Source of the DNA: Anaerolineales bacterium
Lineage (GTDB): Bacteria; Chloroflexota; Anaerolineae; Anaerolineales; Villigracilaceae
Assembly: GCA_014379595.1 (NCBI GenBank)
Contig: JACMLM010000033.1
Location: forward strand, 1 to 64,000
DNA length: 64,000 nucleotides
Reading direction: 5' to 3'
A model generated the notes under the pieces. That model searched no databases. It was not told the DNA's origin and saw only the letters and a list, made by a program, of their open reading frames with translations. Below, in pieces: positions 23,733 through 32,038 of the stretch; positions within the stretch are counted from its first letter, which is position 1, and every line of letters begins with the position of its first letter. The translations under genes were made by a program, and so were the position numbers.

Positions 23733-24845
23733 ATGGTATCTGGTTTTGTAACTTTAATAATATTCATTCTCGCATTAAGCGTGATGATTATCGTACATGA
23801 ATTAGGACACTTCATTGCCGCACGCTGGGCAGGGATCGAAGTGGAAGAATTTGGCTTGGGTTTGCCTTCTGTAAAACTAGCAACCCTCTTCACATGGAAG
23901 GGAACCGAGTTCACGATTCATGCGCTGCCTCTTGGCGGATTCATTCGACCTAAAGGCGAGAATGATCCCAACGTTCCCGGCGGACTTGCATCTGCCAGCC
24001 CCTGGAAAAGACTCGTTGTATTATTTGCAGGCCCGCTGATGAACTTGATCACAGCAGTGATCGTGTTCTCTTTTCTCGTCGCCTCTGAAGGCGTGCCTGT
24101 TCCTGGCTCGATCAAGATCGACGCGATCACTGAAAACTCTCCTGCAGAAATAGCAGGCATGGAAACAGGAGATGTTCTGCTTGCCATCAATGGAGAAAGA
24201 GTCAGCGAAGTGGAATCTGCCATTGCGCTTATTCAAGCCAATCTCGATAAACCCGTTGAATTGTTAATTGATCGCAACGGCGAAGAAATTATGATCACAG
24301 CTACTCCCTTATCCAGCCGACTGAAAAGTGAAGGCGCGCTTGGTGTTGGGCTTACTTATCCAACACGGCCCGCAACGTTTTATGAGAGCGTATCCAGCGG
24401 AGTGATGATCACAGGCTTACAAGCTGCCACCATTGTGTATCTTCCCATCGCTCTTATTCAAGGTGTTATTGCTCCTGAAGATGCACGTATCATCGGCTTC
24501 AAAGGTATCTTTGACATGTTCGATGTGGCCGTGGAAGAAGATTTATCGAGCCGTCAGGAAGCTGTCACTGCCCCTGCTGGCGCAAGCAGTTCACGCCCCA
24601 CCAACTGGACCCTCAACCTGATCGGTGTACTCAGTATTTCATTAGGCGTAATGAATCTCCTCCCCATCCCCGCCCTCGATGGTGGACGCATTCTCTTTAC
24701 ACTTCCTGAAATCCTTTTCAAAAAACGCGTTCCCATGGAATGGGAGAATCGTGTCAACGGTATCGCCATGCTGCTGCTCATTGGGCTTCTGCTATTCGTC
24801 AACGTGATGGATTTCGTTAACCCTGCTCAAATTCCCCGCCCATAA
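23733..24845 (+). CDS. rseP: Site-2 protease RseP family zinc metalloprotease
   Basis: An intramembrane protease that cuts anti-sigma factors or signal-peptide remnants within the membrane. The zinc site HELGH is at residues 22-26 in the first helix and the third ligand is Asp316 in NLLPIPALDGGRILF. One PDZ domain lies between (about residues 125-205, GIETGDVLLAINGERV-type sequence). The last helix is at the C-terminus. 370 residues is typical for single-PDZ forms. AAGGA lies 7 nt before the ATG. It is followed after two bases by the HEAT-repeat gene, so the two are probably co-transcribed. Confidence 0.93.
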   Translation: MVSGFVTLIIFILALSVMIIVHELGHFIAARWAGIEVEEFGLGLPSVKLATLFTWKGTEFTIHALPLGGFIRPKGENDPNVPGGLASASPWKRLVVLFAGPLMNLITAVIVFSFLVASEGVPVPGSIKIDAITENSPAEIAGMETGDVLLAINGERVSEVESAIALIQANLDKPVELLIDRNGEEIMITATPLSSRLKSEGALGVGLTYPTRPATFYESVSSGVMITGLQAATIVYLPIALIQGVIAPEDARIIGFKGIFDMFDVAVEEDLSSRQEAVTAPAGASSSRPTNWTLNLIGVLSISLGVMNLLPIPALDGGRILFTLPEILFKKRVPMEWENRVNGIAMLLLIGLLLFVNVMDFVNPAQIPRP

Positions 24846-24847
24846 AT

Positions 24848-25843
24848 ATGACCGAAACAATTTCCTTTCAAAACATTCTCGATCACCTGCTGGATTCTAA
24901 AAAAGATATTCCACGGGGTCACCTGTCATACTATTCGGATCTGGATCCGATGTCTTTGCAGCTGTTTAAGGATGTCTGGTCCAGCGTCAAGCCTGCCCGA
25001 AAACTGTTACTGCTTAAAGAGCTTTTAACTCACCTCGACTCAGATAACCTCGTCTCATACGAAGAGATTGGTCGCGCACTGTTAAATGATGCGGATGGAG
25101 AAGTACGCGCACTTGCCATTCGACTGCTCGCCGAATCAGACGACCCGCAGCTTGCCGGCACATTAACTGACATTCTCTTAAACGACACAGAGCTCGCTCC
25201 GCGTATGGAAGCCACGCAATTGCTTGGCGAGTTTATTCTGTTGGGTGAGTTGGAAGAAATCAAAGAAGAATTACAACGCAAGGCAGAAGATGCCTTGATC
25301 ACTGTTATCAGGAGTGAAGATAATCCTGCCTTACGAAAGGTGGCGCTTGAAGCTCTGGGGTATTCTTCCCGAGATGAGATCATCAAACTGATCGAATCCG
25401 CCTTTCAACGCACAGACCCAGCCTGGATAGCCAGCGCCCTGCGTGCCATGGGGCGTTCGCATGATGATCGCTGGAATGATGATGTTGTTAGCATGCTGCT
25501 CAACGATGATCCTCGCATTCGTTTCGCAGCCGTTGAAGCAGCAGGCGAACTTAATATTGAAGAAGCTGGCCCCATCATGCTTCAGATGCTTGAAGAAGAG
25601 GAAGAAGATGATGAGGTGGTTGCTGGCGCAATCTGGTCGCTTTCACAGATCGGCGGCGAGGATGCACGCATCTATCTGGTGAACCTGCTTGAGCTTACCG
25701 AAGATGAAGACATGACCAAGTATCTTGAAGATGCACTCGAAAATTTAGACTTCACTGATGAACTGAATAAATTTGATCTATTGTCACTCGATGAAAATGA
25801 ACTGGAAGAAGTAGACGAAGTGGAAGTAGATGAAGATGACTAA
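24848..25843 (+). CDS. HEAT-repeat protein
   Basis: A 331-residue soluble protein made of tandem HEAT-like helical repeats from about residue 60 to 300 (units such as DGEVRALAIRLLAES, NPALRKVALEALGY and DPRIRFAAVEAAGEL). Both ends are acidic; the last 35 residues are nearly all Asp, Glu, Val and Leu. Such scaffolds bind partner proteins. No enzyme motif is visible. It starts two bases behind rseP, which suggests a partner of the protease or of its target pathway. A bidirectional terminator follows at once. Confidence 0.87.
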   Translation: MTETISFQNILDHLLDSKKDIPRGHLSYYSDLDPMSLQLFKDVWSSVKPARKLLLLKELLTHLDSDNLVSYEEIGRALLNDADGEVRALAIRLLAESDDPQLAGTLTDILLNDTELAPRMEATQLLGEFILLGELEEIKEELQRKAEDALITVIRSEDNPALRKVALEALGYSSRDEIIKLIESAFQRTDPAWIASALRAMGRSHDDRWNDDVVSMLLNDDPRIRFAAVEAAGELNIEEAGPIMLQMLEEEEEDDEVVAGAIWSLSQIGGEDARIYLVNLLELTEDEDMTKYLEDALENLDFTDELNKFDLLSLDENELEEVDEVEVDEDD

Positions 25844-25879
25844 AACAAAAGAGTTCTCCTGAAGGAGAACTCTTTTGTT
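25844..25879 (+). terminator. Bidirectional terminator between the HEAT-repeat gene and tRNA-Lys
   Basis: AACAAAAGAGTTCTCCT pairs perfectly over 17 bp with AGGAGAACTCTTTTGTT around a two-base loop. T-runs occur on both strands, so it can end the HEAT gene and the opposing tRNA transcript. Confidence 0.85.
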
Positions 25880-25885
25880 CTTTTG

Positions 25886-25957
25886 TGAGCGCGGGGGGAC
25901 TCGAACCCTCAACAAATGGCTTAAAAGGCCACTGCTCTGCCATTGAGCTACGCGCCC
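25886..25957 (-). tRNA. tRNA-Lys (anticodon UUU)
   Basis: Read on the minus strand it folds as a standard cloverleaf. The acceptor GGGCGCG pairs with CGCGCTC with one G-T, the D arm is GCTC...GAGC, the anticodon stem is GTGGC/GCCAT with loop CTTTTAA, and the T arm contains GGTTCGAGTCC. The discriminator base is A and CCA is not encoded. It is 72 nt long with a short variable loop. Confidence 0.96.
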
Positions 25958-26047
25958 ATCAAAGCGGGTTGCATTTTATCACGTGAAAATACGAACGTCA
26001 ACGTAATAATACGAAGCAACATCACATCTATTTGTTTGGAGGCACAA

Positions 26048-26371
26048 ATGACAGAAGTTCAATATGTAACCGAATCAGATTTTCAAGATGAAGTAATCGG
26101 CGCCGCCCTGCCCGTGCTCGTGGATTTCACAGCCACCTGGTGCCCGCCGTGTAAAATGATCGACCCCATTGTGAAGCAGCTTGCAGGCGAGTGGGAAGGC
26201 AAAGTCAAAGTCGTCAAACTCGATGCAGACCAAAACCCGAACATCATGATGCAATATGGAGTGATGGGTATTCCCACCCTTATGCTTTTCAAAGGTGGCG
26301 AGCTGAAAGAACGCATGACAGGCTTTCAGCCAAAAGAAAAACTGACTGCTAAAGTCATCCCCCATGTGTAA
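26048..26371 (+). CDS. trxA: Thioredoxin
   Basis: A 107-residue thiol-disulfide oxidoreductase. The redox motif WCPPCK places Cys32 and Cys35 at the same positions as in E. coli thioredoxin, but Pro replaces the usual Gly between them. The cis-Pro region MGIPTLMLFKGGE and the buried Asp of VLVDFTATW are present. The ATG at 26048 has TTGGAGG about 6 nt upstream. The frame extends back to 25943, but that region overlaps the tRNA gene and is not coding. A terminator follows directly. Confidence 0.95.
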   Translation: MTEVQYVTESDFQDEVIGAALPVLVDFTATWCPPCKMIDPIVKQLAGEWEGKVKVVKLDADQNPNIMMQYGVMGIPTLMLFKGGELKERMTGFQPKEKLTAKVIPHV

Positions 26372-26372
26372 A

Positions 26373-26404
26373 GAAAAAAGAGCCGAAATTCGGCTCTTTT
26401 TTAT
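26373..26404 (+). terminator. Rho-independent terminator after trxA
   Basis: GAGCCGAA pairs with TTCGGCTC around a minimal loop and is flanked by A- and T-runs (AAAAAA...TTTTTT). Confidence 0.88.
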
Positions 26405-26499
26405 CTTTTGCATACAAATTGCAATATTGTAATTAGCAAAATACGAATTTAGGAATTAGAATGAATTATATATTCGTTTAATAAAAAGGCCAGGGTTTT

Positions 26500-28983
26500 G
26501 TGTCAGAAGAAGAAAAACTAAAAGCGGGGATGGTAGCAATTAGGTCCGGAGAGCGGGGTCGTGCTGCATCCATATTTGCCGAAATCGTCAAGTCGAATCC
26601 ATTATCAGAGCAGGGTTGGTATTTGCTGGGGATTAGTTGCACCGCGCCTGATCAGCGTGAATATTGTTTTCGCCGCGTAATAACCCTCAACCCTAACAAC
26701 CAGGAAGCAACAAACCAACTAGTCAGCTTGTCCAAGCTTATAATTGCACAGCCTCCAGCCTGGGCATCTCAGCCACCTGCCATTCAAAATACAAGTACCC
26801 CTGCTACAACTACTATTTCCCCTTTTGTATATGAGGAAAATATCCCCAGCCCTGTAGGGAATAAAGAATCTGTTAAGTTTCTAGAAGACACATACCCCAA
26901 AGTTGAGCAACAAAAGAAAGCTGTTGTTCAGCCAAAAAAATCAAACAAAGTATTAATATTTTCTTTGTTATCGATCCCAATTTTGATCGGTTTTGGGTTT
27001 GCAATTGCATATTTGCTGTACCCGAAACAATCATTCACCAATCTCCCTGCTACTCAAATTCCTCTTCCATTACTGCCAGCATCTAGTCCTACGCCACTTC
27101 CCCCAACAGCAATTCCTACTGCAATGCCCACAGTAGAATATACAGCTATCTACGAGAAGGCTCCTTGTCCATTTGATACTCCTGTATTCTCAGACACTGA
27201 TTGCGGATATTTGATCGTACCCGAAGACCGCACAGGTGACCCAACCCACACGATTAGATTAGCTGTTGCTGTTTATCACAGCACAAGTGAGAACCCTGAG
27301 CATCCAGTGATGTTCTTGCAGGGAGGCCCAGGAGCAGGGGCTGTTCAATTAAGTGCGGATGCATATGATTTTCTTGTCGCTCCTTTTCTATCAGAAAGAG
27401 ACTTTATTGTTTTCGATCAACGTGGAACTGGGTTATCAGAACCTTTCCTGCATTGTGATGAGTTGAAAAAAATATACTCACAAGATATTCATGGATTGAT
27501 TCCCAGCACAACTCGTGAGCTGGTGTATTCAAATGCTTTTCTTTCATGCAATGGTTTAATGAAGGCACAAGGTGTGAAATTAAATGCTTATACAACTGTC
27601 GAAAGTGCGGCGGATGTAAGGGATATCCTGAAAGTACTGGGATATGAAAAAGTTAATTTATATGGCGCATCCTACGGAACACGGCTTGCACAAGTCGTCA
27701 TGCGCGACCATGCACAGATCGTGCAAAGTGCCATATTGGATTCTGTTGTTCCTATTGAAACCAATCTCTTTAACAAATACGCAGACTCTTCCGAATCTGC
27801 ACTGAAAACATTATTTGATACATGTGCGGCTGATCTGGAATGTAATACCGCCTACCCCGACCTGGAAACCGTATTTTGGGATCTCGTAACCAAATTGGAT
27901 GCCAGGCCTGTCACGGTGACTACATCCACGTACCCAATAGGAACAGTTACAGAATCTGTCACTGGCTCCACTTTCAGGTCTATTATTTTAGGCTCTATAA
28001 AAAGTTCATATTTTTTATCCACTGCGCCACAGACGATCCATCGTTTTGAATTGGGCGATTATTCAACATTGATCGCGGCGCAATATGGTTTGCCTTTTGC
28101 ATTTGAAGATATCAGCCCCGGCTTATATATCTCCATGATGTGCCATGAACATATTCTTACCACTACTCCCGAAGAACTACAAAATATTTCCACACGGCGC
28201 GGCGTCAAAGATTATGGATGGCTTCCATTTCAAGGGAATGCTGATAATATTTTTGAAACTTGTAAATCATGGGGATCTGTAAGTCCTTATCTAGGTGAGA
28301 ATGATCCAGTAATAAGCGACATTCCTTCACTGATTATCACCGGTAAATATGACCCGGTCACACCGCCAGTGTATGGTCAGCAGATCGCTGAACGATTGAG
28401 TAACAGTTATTATTTTGAATTTTCCAATCTTGGTCATACCCCAACAGCAGCGGATGGTACAGGCTGTGCCATGGATATTGCGATCGCATTTCTTGCAGAC
28501 CCAACTGTTGAGCCTGATCGCAGCTGCTTAGATAATTTGGAGAAGGAAGAGTTTCTTGTCCCATATACCGGGAATCCACCTCTTTCGCTGGACAAAACAA
28601 CAATAATGGGTGTCTCGGTAGATGCGCCAGAAGATTGGTATAACATTGGCGATGGATTTTTCTTTCGCGGTAGTTCGTCTTTAGATATAACCCAGATAGG
28701 AGTTCTTCGGGCAATCCTCAGCGCTGAAGAATTGAAAGACTGGTTTTCGTTGAGCATCTACGGATATCGCGGATTGGATACTGCACCGGTCAAAGCTAGT
28801 CAGTTGGAAGTAAATAACCTGACGTGGACACTTTACACATCTACTTCAAATGGCCGCCCGGTGGATATTGCCATGGCAGATTACAAAGGTAACTCGCTGG
28901 TGATCCTGATGTTTTCCCATATTGATGAACGCGAAGCTTTATATCAGACCATCTTCTTGCCCATGGTTGAATCTGCGAAATAA
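26500..28983 (+). CDS. Large TPR-TM-alpha/beta hydrolase (TAP-like proteinase family)
   Basis: An 827-residue protein with an unusual fusion. Residues 1-85 form TPR-like helices (cytoplasmic), a Pro-rich linker follows, one membrane helix lies at about 149-171, then a Pro/Thr linker and an outer alpha/beta hydrolase at about 220-690. The hydrolase resembles tripeptidyl/prolyl aminopeptidases of the SlpD/SlpE and TAP type: FLQGGPGAG, FDQRGTGLSEP, the nucleophile elbow GASYG with Ser391, Asp618 in GKYDPVTPP and His646 in NLGHTP, with the TAP-like C-terminal Cys region. The last 130 residues are a separate beta-rich domain. It starts with GTG behind AGGG. It may release amino acids or small peptides outside the cell. 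Confidence 0.85.
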   Translation: MSEEEKLKAGMVAIRSGERGRAASIFAEIVKSNPLSEQGWYLLGISCTAPDQREYCFRRVITLNPNNQEATNQLVSLSKLIIAQPPAWASQPPAIQNTSTPATTTISPFVYEENIPSPVGNKESVKFLEDTYPKVEQQKKAVVQPKKSNKVLIFSLLSIPILIGFGFAIAYLLYPKQSFTNLPATQIPLPLLPASSPTPLPPTAIPTAMPTVEYTAIYEKAPCPFDTPVFSDTDCGYLIVPEDRTGDPTHTIRLAVAVYHSTSENPEHPVMFLQGGPGAGAVQLSADAYDFLVAPFLSERDFIVFDQRGTGLSEPFLHCDELKKIYSQDIHGLIPSTTRELVYSNAFLSCNGLMKAQGVKLNAYTTVESAADVRDILKVLGYEKVNLYGASYGTRLAQVVMRDHAQIVQSAILDSVVPIETNLFNKYADSSESALKTLFDTCAADLECNTAYPDLETVFWDLVTKLDARPVTVTTSTYPIGTVTESVTGSTFRSIILGSIKSSYFLSTAPQTIHRFELGDYSTLIAAQYGLPFAFEDISPGLYISMMCHEHILTTTPEELQNISTRRGVKDYGWLPFQGNADNIFETCKSWGSVSPYLGENDPVISDIPSLIITGKYDPVTPPVYGQQIAERLSNSYYFEFSNLGHTPTAADGTGCAMDIAIAFLADPTVEPDRSCLDNLEKEEFLVPYTGNPPLSLDKTTIMGVSVDAPEDWYNIGDGFFFRGSSSLDITQIGVLRAILSAEELKDWFSLSIYGYRGLDTAPVKASQLEVNNLTWTLYTSTSNGRPVDIAMADYKGNSLVILMFSHIDEREALYQTIFLPMVESAK

Positions 28984-28993
28984 ATTTCATGTC

Positions 28994-29133
28994 ACACCTG
29001 CACTTGCGTACAGGTGCAAGTGTTGCGAGGGCGTTCTTCTTCGCCCGATACTTGCGCGGTACGCCAATGCTGTGAGCAACCCTCAATTCGACGAGGAGAT
29101 TGCTTCGTCGGAAAGACAAGGACCTCCTCGCAA
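28994..29133 (+). repeat. Palindromic repeat element upstream of infC
   Basis: The gap between the hydrolase and infC has nested inverted repeats. CACTTGC/GCAAGTG makes a local hairpin, TTGCGAGG (29023-29030) pairs with CCTCGCAA (29126-29133), and inside lies GACGA...TCGTC around GGAGATTGCT. The GCGAGGAG / GAAGCAATCTC-type words look like a dispersed bacterial repeat. No gene is visible in it, and a terminator for the upstream gene is not clear. Confidence 0.5.
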
Positions 29134-29157
29134 AGACATGTTTAAACAGCCATTTCG

Positions 29158-29222
29158 TTGACGATTCGCCTGCCTTCATGGTATTATTTGACCCGCTAAA
29201 AAACCAGCCGAACTTGGGCTGG
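29158..29222 (+). promoter_or_regulatory. Promoter and leader hairpin of infC-rpmI-rplT
   Basis: TTGACG (29158) and TATTAT (29182) are 18 bp apart. The leader that follows contains the hairpin CCAGCC...GGCTGG (29204-29222), followed by ATTTGTTT. It may be a weak attenuator; whether it controls the operon cannot be judged here. Confidence 0.55.
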
Positions 29223-29252
29223 ATTTGTTTCATAGATAACGAGGAGTAGCAT

Positions 29253-29834
29253 ATCAGCGCCAACGAATTTAGAGTAAATGAGGGCATCCGCGTCGCGGAG
29301 GTTCGCCTGATCGGGCCAGATGGCGGTAATGTCGGTGTTGTGCCGATTCGCCAGGCTTTGCAAATTGCCCGTGATGCCGAGATGGATCTGGTAGAGGTTT
29401 CACCCGGGGCCACCCCACCTGTTTGCCGTGTAATGGATTTTGGTAAGTTCATTTACGAAAAGGCAAAGAAGGAACGTGAGGCCAAGAAAACTCAAACCAA
29501 GGTTGAGGTTAAGGAAATCCGCTTGCGCCCTAAAACGGCTGGAGCCCATCGCGGTTTCAAAGTGGATGATGCCCGCCGTTGGCTGGGCCAGGGACATAAG
29601 GTGCGTGTCACCATTAGGTTTCGTGGCCGTGAAATGGATTATCCCGAGATCGCTCTCGAAGATTTGAAAGAGATCGTTCAAGACCTGATCGATGTAGCTG
29701 TTGTTGAAGTACCACCGCAAATGGAAGGCCGCACAATGCTCGTGGTGTTGGTCCCCGCTAAAGGCGCAGTGAAAAAGAAGGAAAAGACCGAGCAGGCTGA
29801 GGTTAAGTCTGAGGCGAGTCCTGAAGCGTCGTAA
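29253..29834 (+). CDS. infC: Translation initiation factor IF-3 with an ATC start codon
   Basis: Binds the 30S subunit and checks start-codon pairing. The N-domain begins ISANEFRVNEGIRVAEVRLIG, with the C-domain from about residue 85 (EIRLRPKTAGAH). Homology runs upstream of any ATG, GTG or TTG. The frame is closed by TAG at 29247, so the only fitting start is ATC at 29253, with GAGGAG exactly 6 nt before it. infC is known to use rare starts (AUU in E. coli), which lets IF-3 repress itself by rejecting the weak codon; the same control is likely here. 193 residues, with an acidic/basic Lys-Glu tail. First gene of the operon with L35 and L20. Confidence 0.95.
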   Translation: MSANEFRVNEGIRVAEVRLIGPDGGNVGVVPIRQALQIARDAEMDLVEVSPGATPPVCRVMDFGKFIYEKAKKEREAKKTQTKVEVKEIRLRPKTAGAHRGFKVDDARRWLGQGHKVRVTIRFRGREMDYPEIALEDLKEIVQDLIDVAVVEVPPQMEGRTMLVVLVPAKGAVKKKEKTEQAEVKSEASPEAS

Positions 29835-29907
29835 GTTTAAACATGTTGATTGTCTGCGGTAGAAATTAATCCGCAGTTAAATAAATTTTCTGAAAGGAAA
29901 AATAGCA

Positions 29908-30141
29908 ATGCCTCGCAAAGCAAAGAAGTCTGGTAAATTAAAGCTGAAGACCCACAAAGCGACATCCAAAAGATTCCGCTTGACTGGCTCCGGCACACTT
30001 GTGCGAACCAAAGGCGGTAAGAGCCATTTACGCCGCCGCACGTCGGATCGCACGAAAGCATTATTGGGCGAAATGATCGTAGTAAAAGGCCGTAAATACA
30101 TCAAACGTATTAAACGCCTTAATCCCAACATGGAAAGCTAG
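29908..30141 (+). CDS. rpmI: Ribosomal protein bL35
   Basis: A 77-residue basic protein of the large subunit. The N-terminus MPRKAKKSGKLKLKTHKATS and KRFRLTGSGTLVR are typical of L35, and KSHLRRRTSDRTKAL follows. AAAGGA lies before the ATG. It lies between infC and rplT in the conserved order. The C-terminal 15 residues extend beyond the usual 65-residue length. Confidence 0.95.
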   Translation: MPRKAKKSGKLKLKTHKATSKRFRLTGSGTLVRTKGGKSHLRRRTSDRTKALLGEMIVVKGRKYIKRIKRLNPNMES

Positions 30142-30244
30142 TCTCCATAATCATCGTCAATTTTTAGTTGCGGCTTTCGGGTGTGTGCAACTGGTGTCGC
30201 TAAAAGCACGCCGACGCCCGCGAGTTTGCAGGAGGTAATAAGAA

Positions 30245-30586
30245 ATGCGCGTAAAAAGAGGTCCGCACAACCATCTTCGTCACAAAAAAGTTTTGAAGAT
30301 GACCAAGGGGCAGCGCGGTTCGAAGCACTTGTTATTCAGACGTGCGAACGAAGCCATGCTTAAAAGTCTGTGGTACGCCACACGTGATCGCCGCGTACGC
30401 AAGCGCGATCTTCGCAAGTTATGGATCGCTCGTATCAATGCAGCAGCCCGAATGAATGGCACCACCTACAGCAAGTTAGTGGCTTCACTCAAGAAGGCAA
30501 ACATCGAGCTTAATCGCAAGATGCTGGCCGATATCGCAGTACGCAATCCGCACGCATTCGCTGCGGTTGTAGCAAAAACGAAATAA
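30245..30586 (+). CDS. rplT: Ribosomal protein bL20
   Basis: A 113-residue 23S rRNA-binding assembly protein. Key blocks are [41 protein letters not shown] and the conserved C-terminal [24 protein letters not shown] lies before the ATG. Gene order and length are standard. A strong terminator begins at its stop codon. In some bacteria L20 represses this operon through an RNA fold in the leader; I could not identify such a fold in the 103-base gap before it. Confidence 0.96.
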   Translation: MRVKRGPHNHLRHKKVLKMTKGQRGSKHLLFRRANEAMLKSLWYATRDRRVRKRDLRKLWIARINAAARMNGTTYSKLVASLKKANIELNRKMLADIAVRNPHAFAAVVAKTK

Positions 30587-30624
30587 AAAAACTGGTCGGG
30601 ATGAAAATCTCGACCAGTTTTTTT
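30586..30624 (+). terminator. Rho-independent terminator of the infC operon
   Basis: AAAAAACTGGTCG pairs with CGACCAGTTTTTTT around a short loop (GGATGAAAATCT). Confidence 0.88.
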
Positions 30625-30631
30625 AACGGGG

Positions 30632-30637
30632 TAAAAT
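30632..30637 (+). promoter_or_regulatory. -10 box 6 nt before the macrodomain gene (leaderless candidate)
   Basis: TAAAAT ends 6 nt before the ATG at 30644, just behind the infC terminator. There is no ribosome site. TCGACC at 30610 with 16 bp spacing is a weak -35 candidate. Confidence 0.5.
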
Positions 30638-30643
30638 AGAAAT

Positions 30644-31264
30644 ATGAATTCCGTCTTGGTAGAGCGCGCGCTTTCAACAGGTCAAACCCTGCAAATCGTT
30701 CGTGGCGATATCACACTTGAAAAAGTGGATGCCATTGTCAACGCAGCTAACGAACATTTGCAGCATGGAGGTGGTGTGGCTTGGGCTATTGCAAAAGGTG
30801 GCGGGGATAGCGTTCAGGGAGAAAGCGACCTGTGGATTCAAAAACATGGGCCTGTCTCACACGCGCATCCAGCCTGGACTTCGGCCGGGGCACTGCCTGC
30901 GAAATACATCATCCATGCTGTAGGTCCGGTTTGGGGCGATGGAGACGAGGATAAAAAATTATCTGATGCAGTGATGGGTTCTTTGCAAGTTGCGGATGAA
31001 TTGCAATGCTCATCCATATCCATGCCTGCCATTTCAACGGGGATATTTGGTTTTCCAAAAGATAGAGCCGCAGGAATTATTTTAAATTCCATTGACCAAT
31101 ATTTTGCCAAAGCTCAAGAATCAGGCATTCGACAAATCAGAATCATTTTGTTCGATGTATCAAGCTTGCAGGTGTTTGTGAAGGTCTGGCAGAAATATAT
31201 ATCAAAGAATAATAAAACAACTCTTGGTGATTGGATTGATGGGATTGACGAACTCTTTTCATAA
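30644..31264 (+). CDS. Macrodomain protein (ADP-ribose binding/hydrolysis)
   Basis: A 206-residue protein whose first 170 residues form an MacroD/Ymdb-type macrodomain. Marks are IVRGDITLEKVDAIVNAAN, GGGVAWAIAKGGG, KYIIHAVGPVW and the loop AISTGIFGFPKDRAA. Such proteins bind ADP-ribose or O-acetyl-ADP-ribose and often remove it from proteins. The conserved NAAN and the Gly-rich loop are intact, so activity is likely. The last 25 residues (TLGDWIDGIDELFS) are extra. It begins a unit with the rRNA methyltransferase that follows after 8 bases. Confidence 0.9.
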   Translation: MNSVLVERALSTGQTLQIVRGDITLEKVDAIVNAANEHLQHGGGVAWAIAKGGGDSVQGESDLWIQKHGPVSHAHPAWTSAGALPAKYIIHAVGPVWGDGDEDKKLSDAVMGSLQVADELQCSSISMPAISTGIFGFPKDRAAGIILNSIDQYFAKAQESGIRQIRIILFDVSSLQVFVKVWQKYISKNNKTTLGDWIDGIDELFS

Positions 31265-31272
31265 TTTTTCCA

Positions 31273-32037
31273 ATGATCACATCCAACCAAAACTCAAAAA
31301 TAAAATTGATCCGCGCATTGCAAGGCCGCGCAAAAGAACGCCGCGAAACTAGTGCATTTCTCGCGGAAGGAGTGCGCCTTGTTGAGGAAGCAGTAAATAG
31401 TAATTGGGAATTTCAATTCGCGTTGTATGATGAGACGTTAAGCGAGAGGGGAAGATTACAAGTTGAAACTTTAAAGTTGCGGGGTATAGATGTGGAAGAA
31501 GTTTCAACAACCATCATGAAATCCTTGAGCGAAACAGAAACACCTCAAGGTATTCTCGCCGTTCTCAACGAATCCCCACTCCCGATTCCCGATTCCCCAA
31601 ATTTTATTCTTATTCCAGATCAAATCCGCGATCCTGGCAATCTCGGCACCTTGTTGCGGACTGCTGCTGCGGCGGGTGTACAAGCCGTGTTGCTTCCACC
31701 TGAGACAACAGATGCGTTTGCACCAAAAGTAATCCGTTCGGGGATGGGTGCACATTTCCGTTTACCAATCCACTCGATGACATGGGATGAGATAAAACAA
31801 TGCACAAATGGTTTACAAATTTTTCTAGCTGAAATGAATGGACAATCTTGCTGGGAAACAGATTTGCGTCAGCCTTTAACTTTAATTATCGGCGGCGAAG
31901 CAGACGGCGCGAGTGAGCAAGCTCGCAAACTGGCGAATCAAAAAATTAGCATTCCAATGAATGGAAATATTGAATCTTTGAATGCAGGTGTAGCGGGTTC
32001 AGTGTTGATATTTGAAGTAGTGAGGCAGAGGAATTAA
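31273..32037 (+). CDS. TrmH/SpoU-family 2'-O-ribose RNA methyltransferase
   Basis: A 254-residue SPOUT enzyme. The N-terminal 95 residues are the substrate-binding domain (SNQNSKIKLIRALQGRAKERR, FLAEGVRLVEEA). The C-terminal knotted domain has motif 1 DQIRDPGNLGTLLRTA, motif 2 IIGGEADGAS and motif 3 IPMNGNIESLNAGVAGSV. It transfers methyl from SAM to a ribose 2'-OH in rRNA or tRNA; the target base cannot be read. RlmB/TsnR-like members share this layout. The start at 31273 lies 8 bases after the macrodomain stop with no strong ribosome site, so coupling is likely. Confidence 0.92.
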   Translation: MITSNQNSKIKLIRALQGRAKERRETSAFLAEGVRLVEEAVNSNWEFQFALYDETLSERGRLQVETLKLRGIDVEEVSTTIMKSLSETETPQGILAVLNESPLPIPDSPNFILIPDQIRDPGNLGTLLRTAAAAGVQAVLLPPETTDAFAPKVIRSGMGAHFRLPIHSMTWDEIKQCTNGLQIFLAEMNGQSCWETDLRQPLTLIIGGEADGASEQARKLANQKISIPMNGNIESLNAGVAGSVLIFEVVRQRN

Positions 32038-32038
32038 C

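Noticed and set aside
25943-26047. Longer thioredoxin start at 25943
   Set aside because: This segment overlaps the tRNA-Lys gene and lacks thioredoxin homology; the ATG at 26048 has TTGGAGG and gives the standard Cys32/Cys35 numbering.
28841-29452. 203-codon minus-strand frame across the hydrolase end, the repeat and infC start
   Set aside because: It would cover two genes and a repeat element in antisense. The product is Ser/Arg-rich and unlike any protein.
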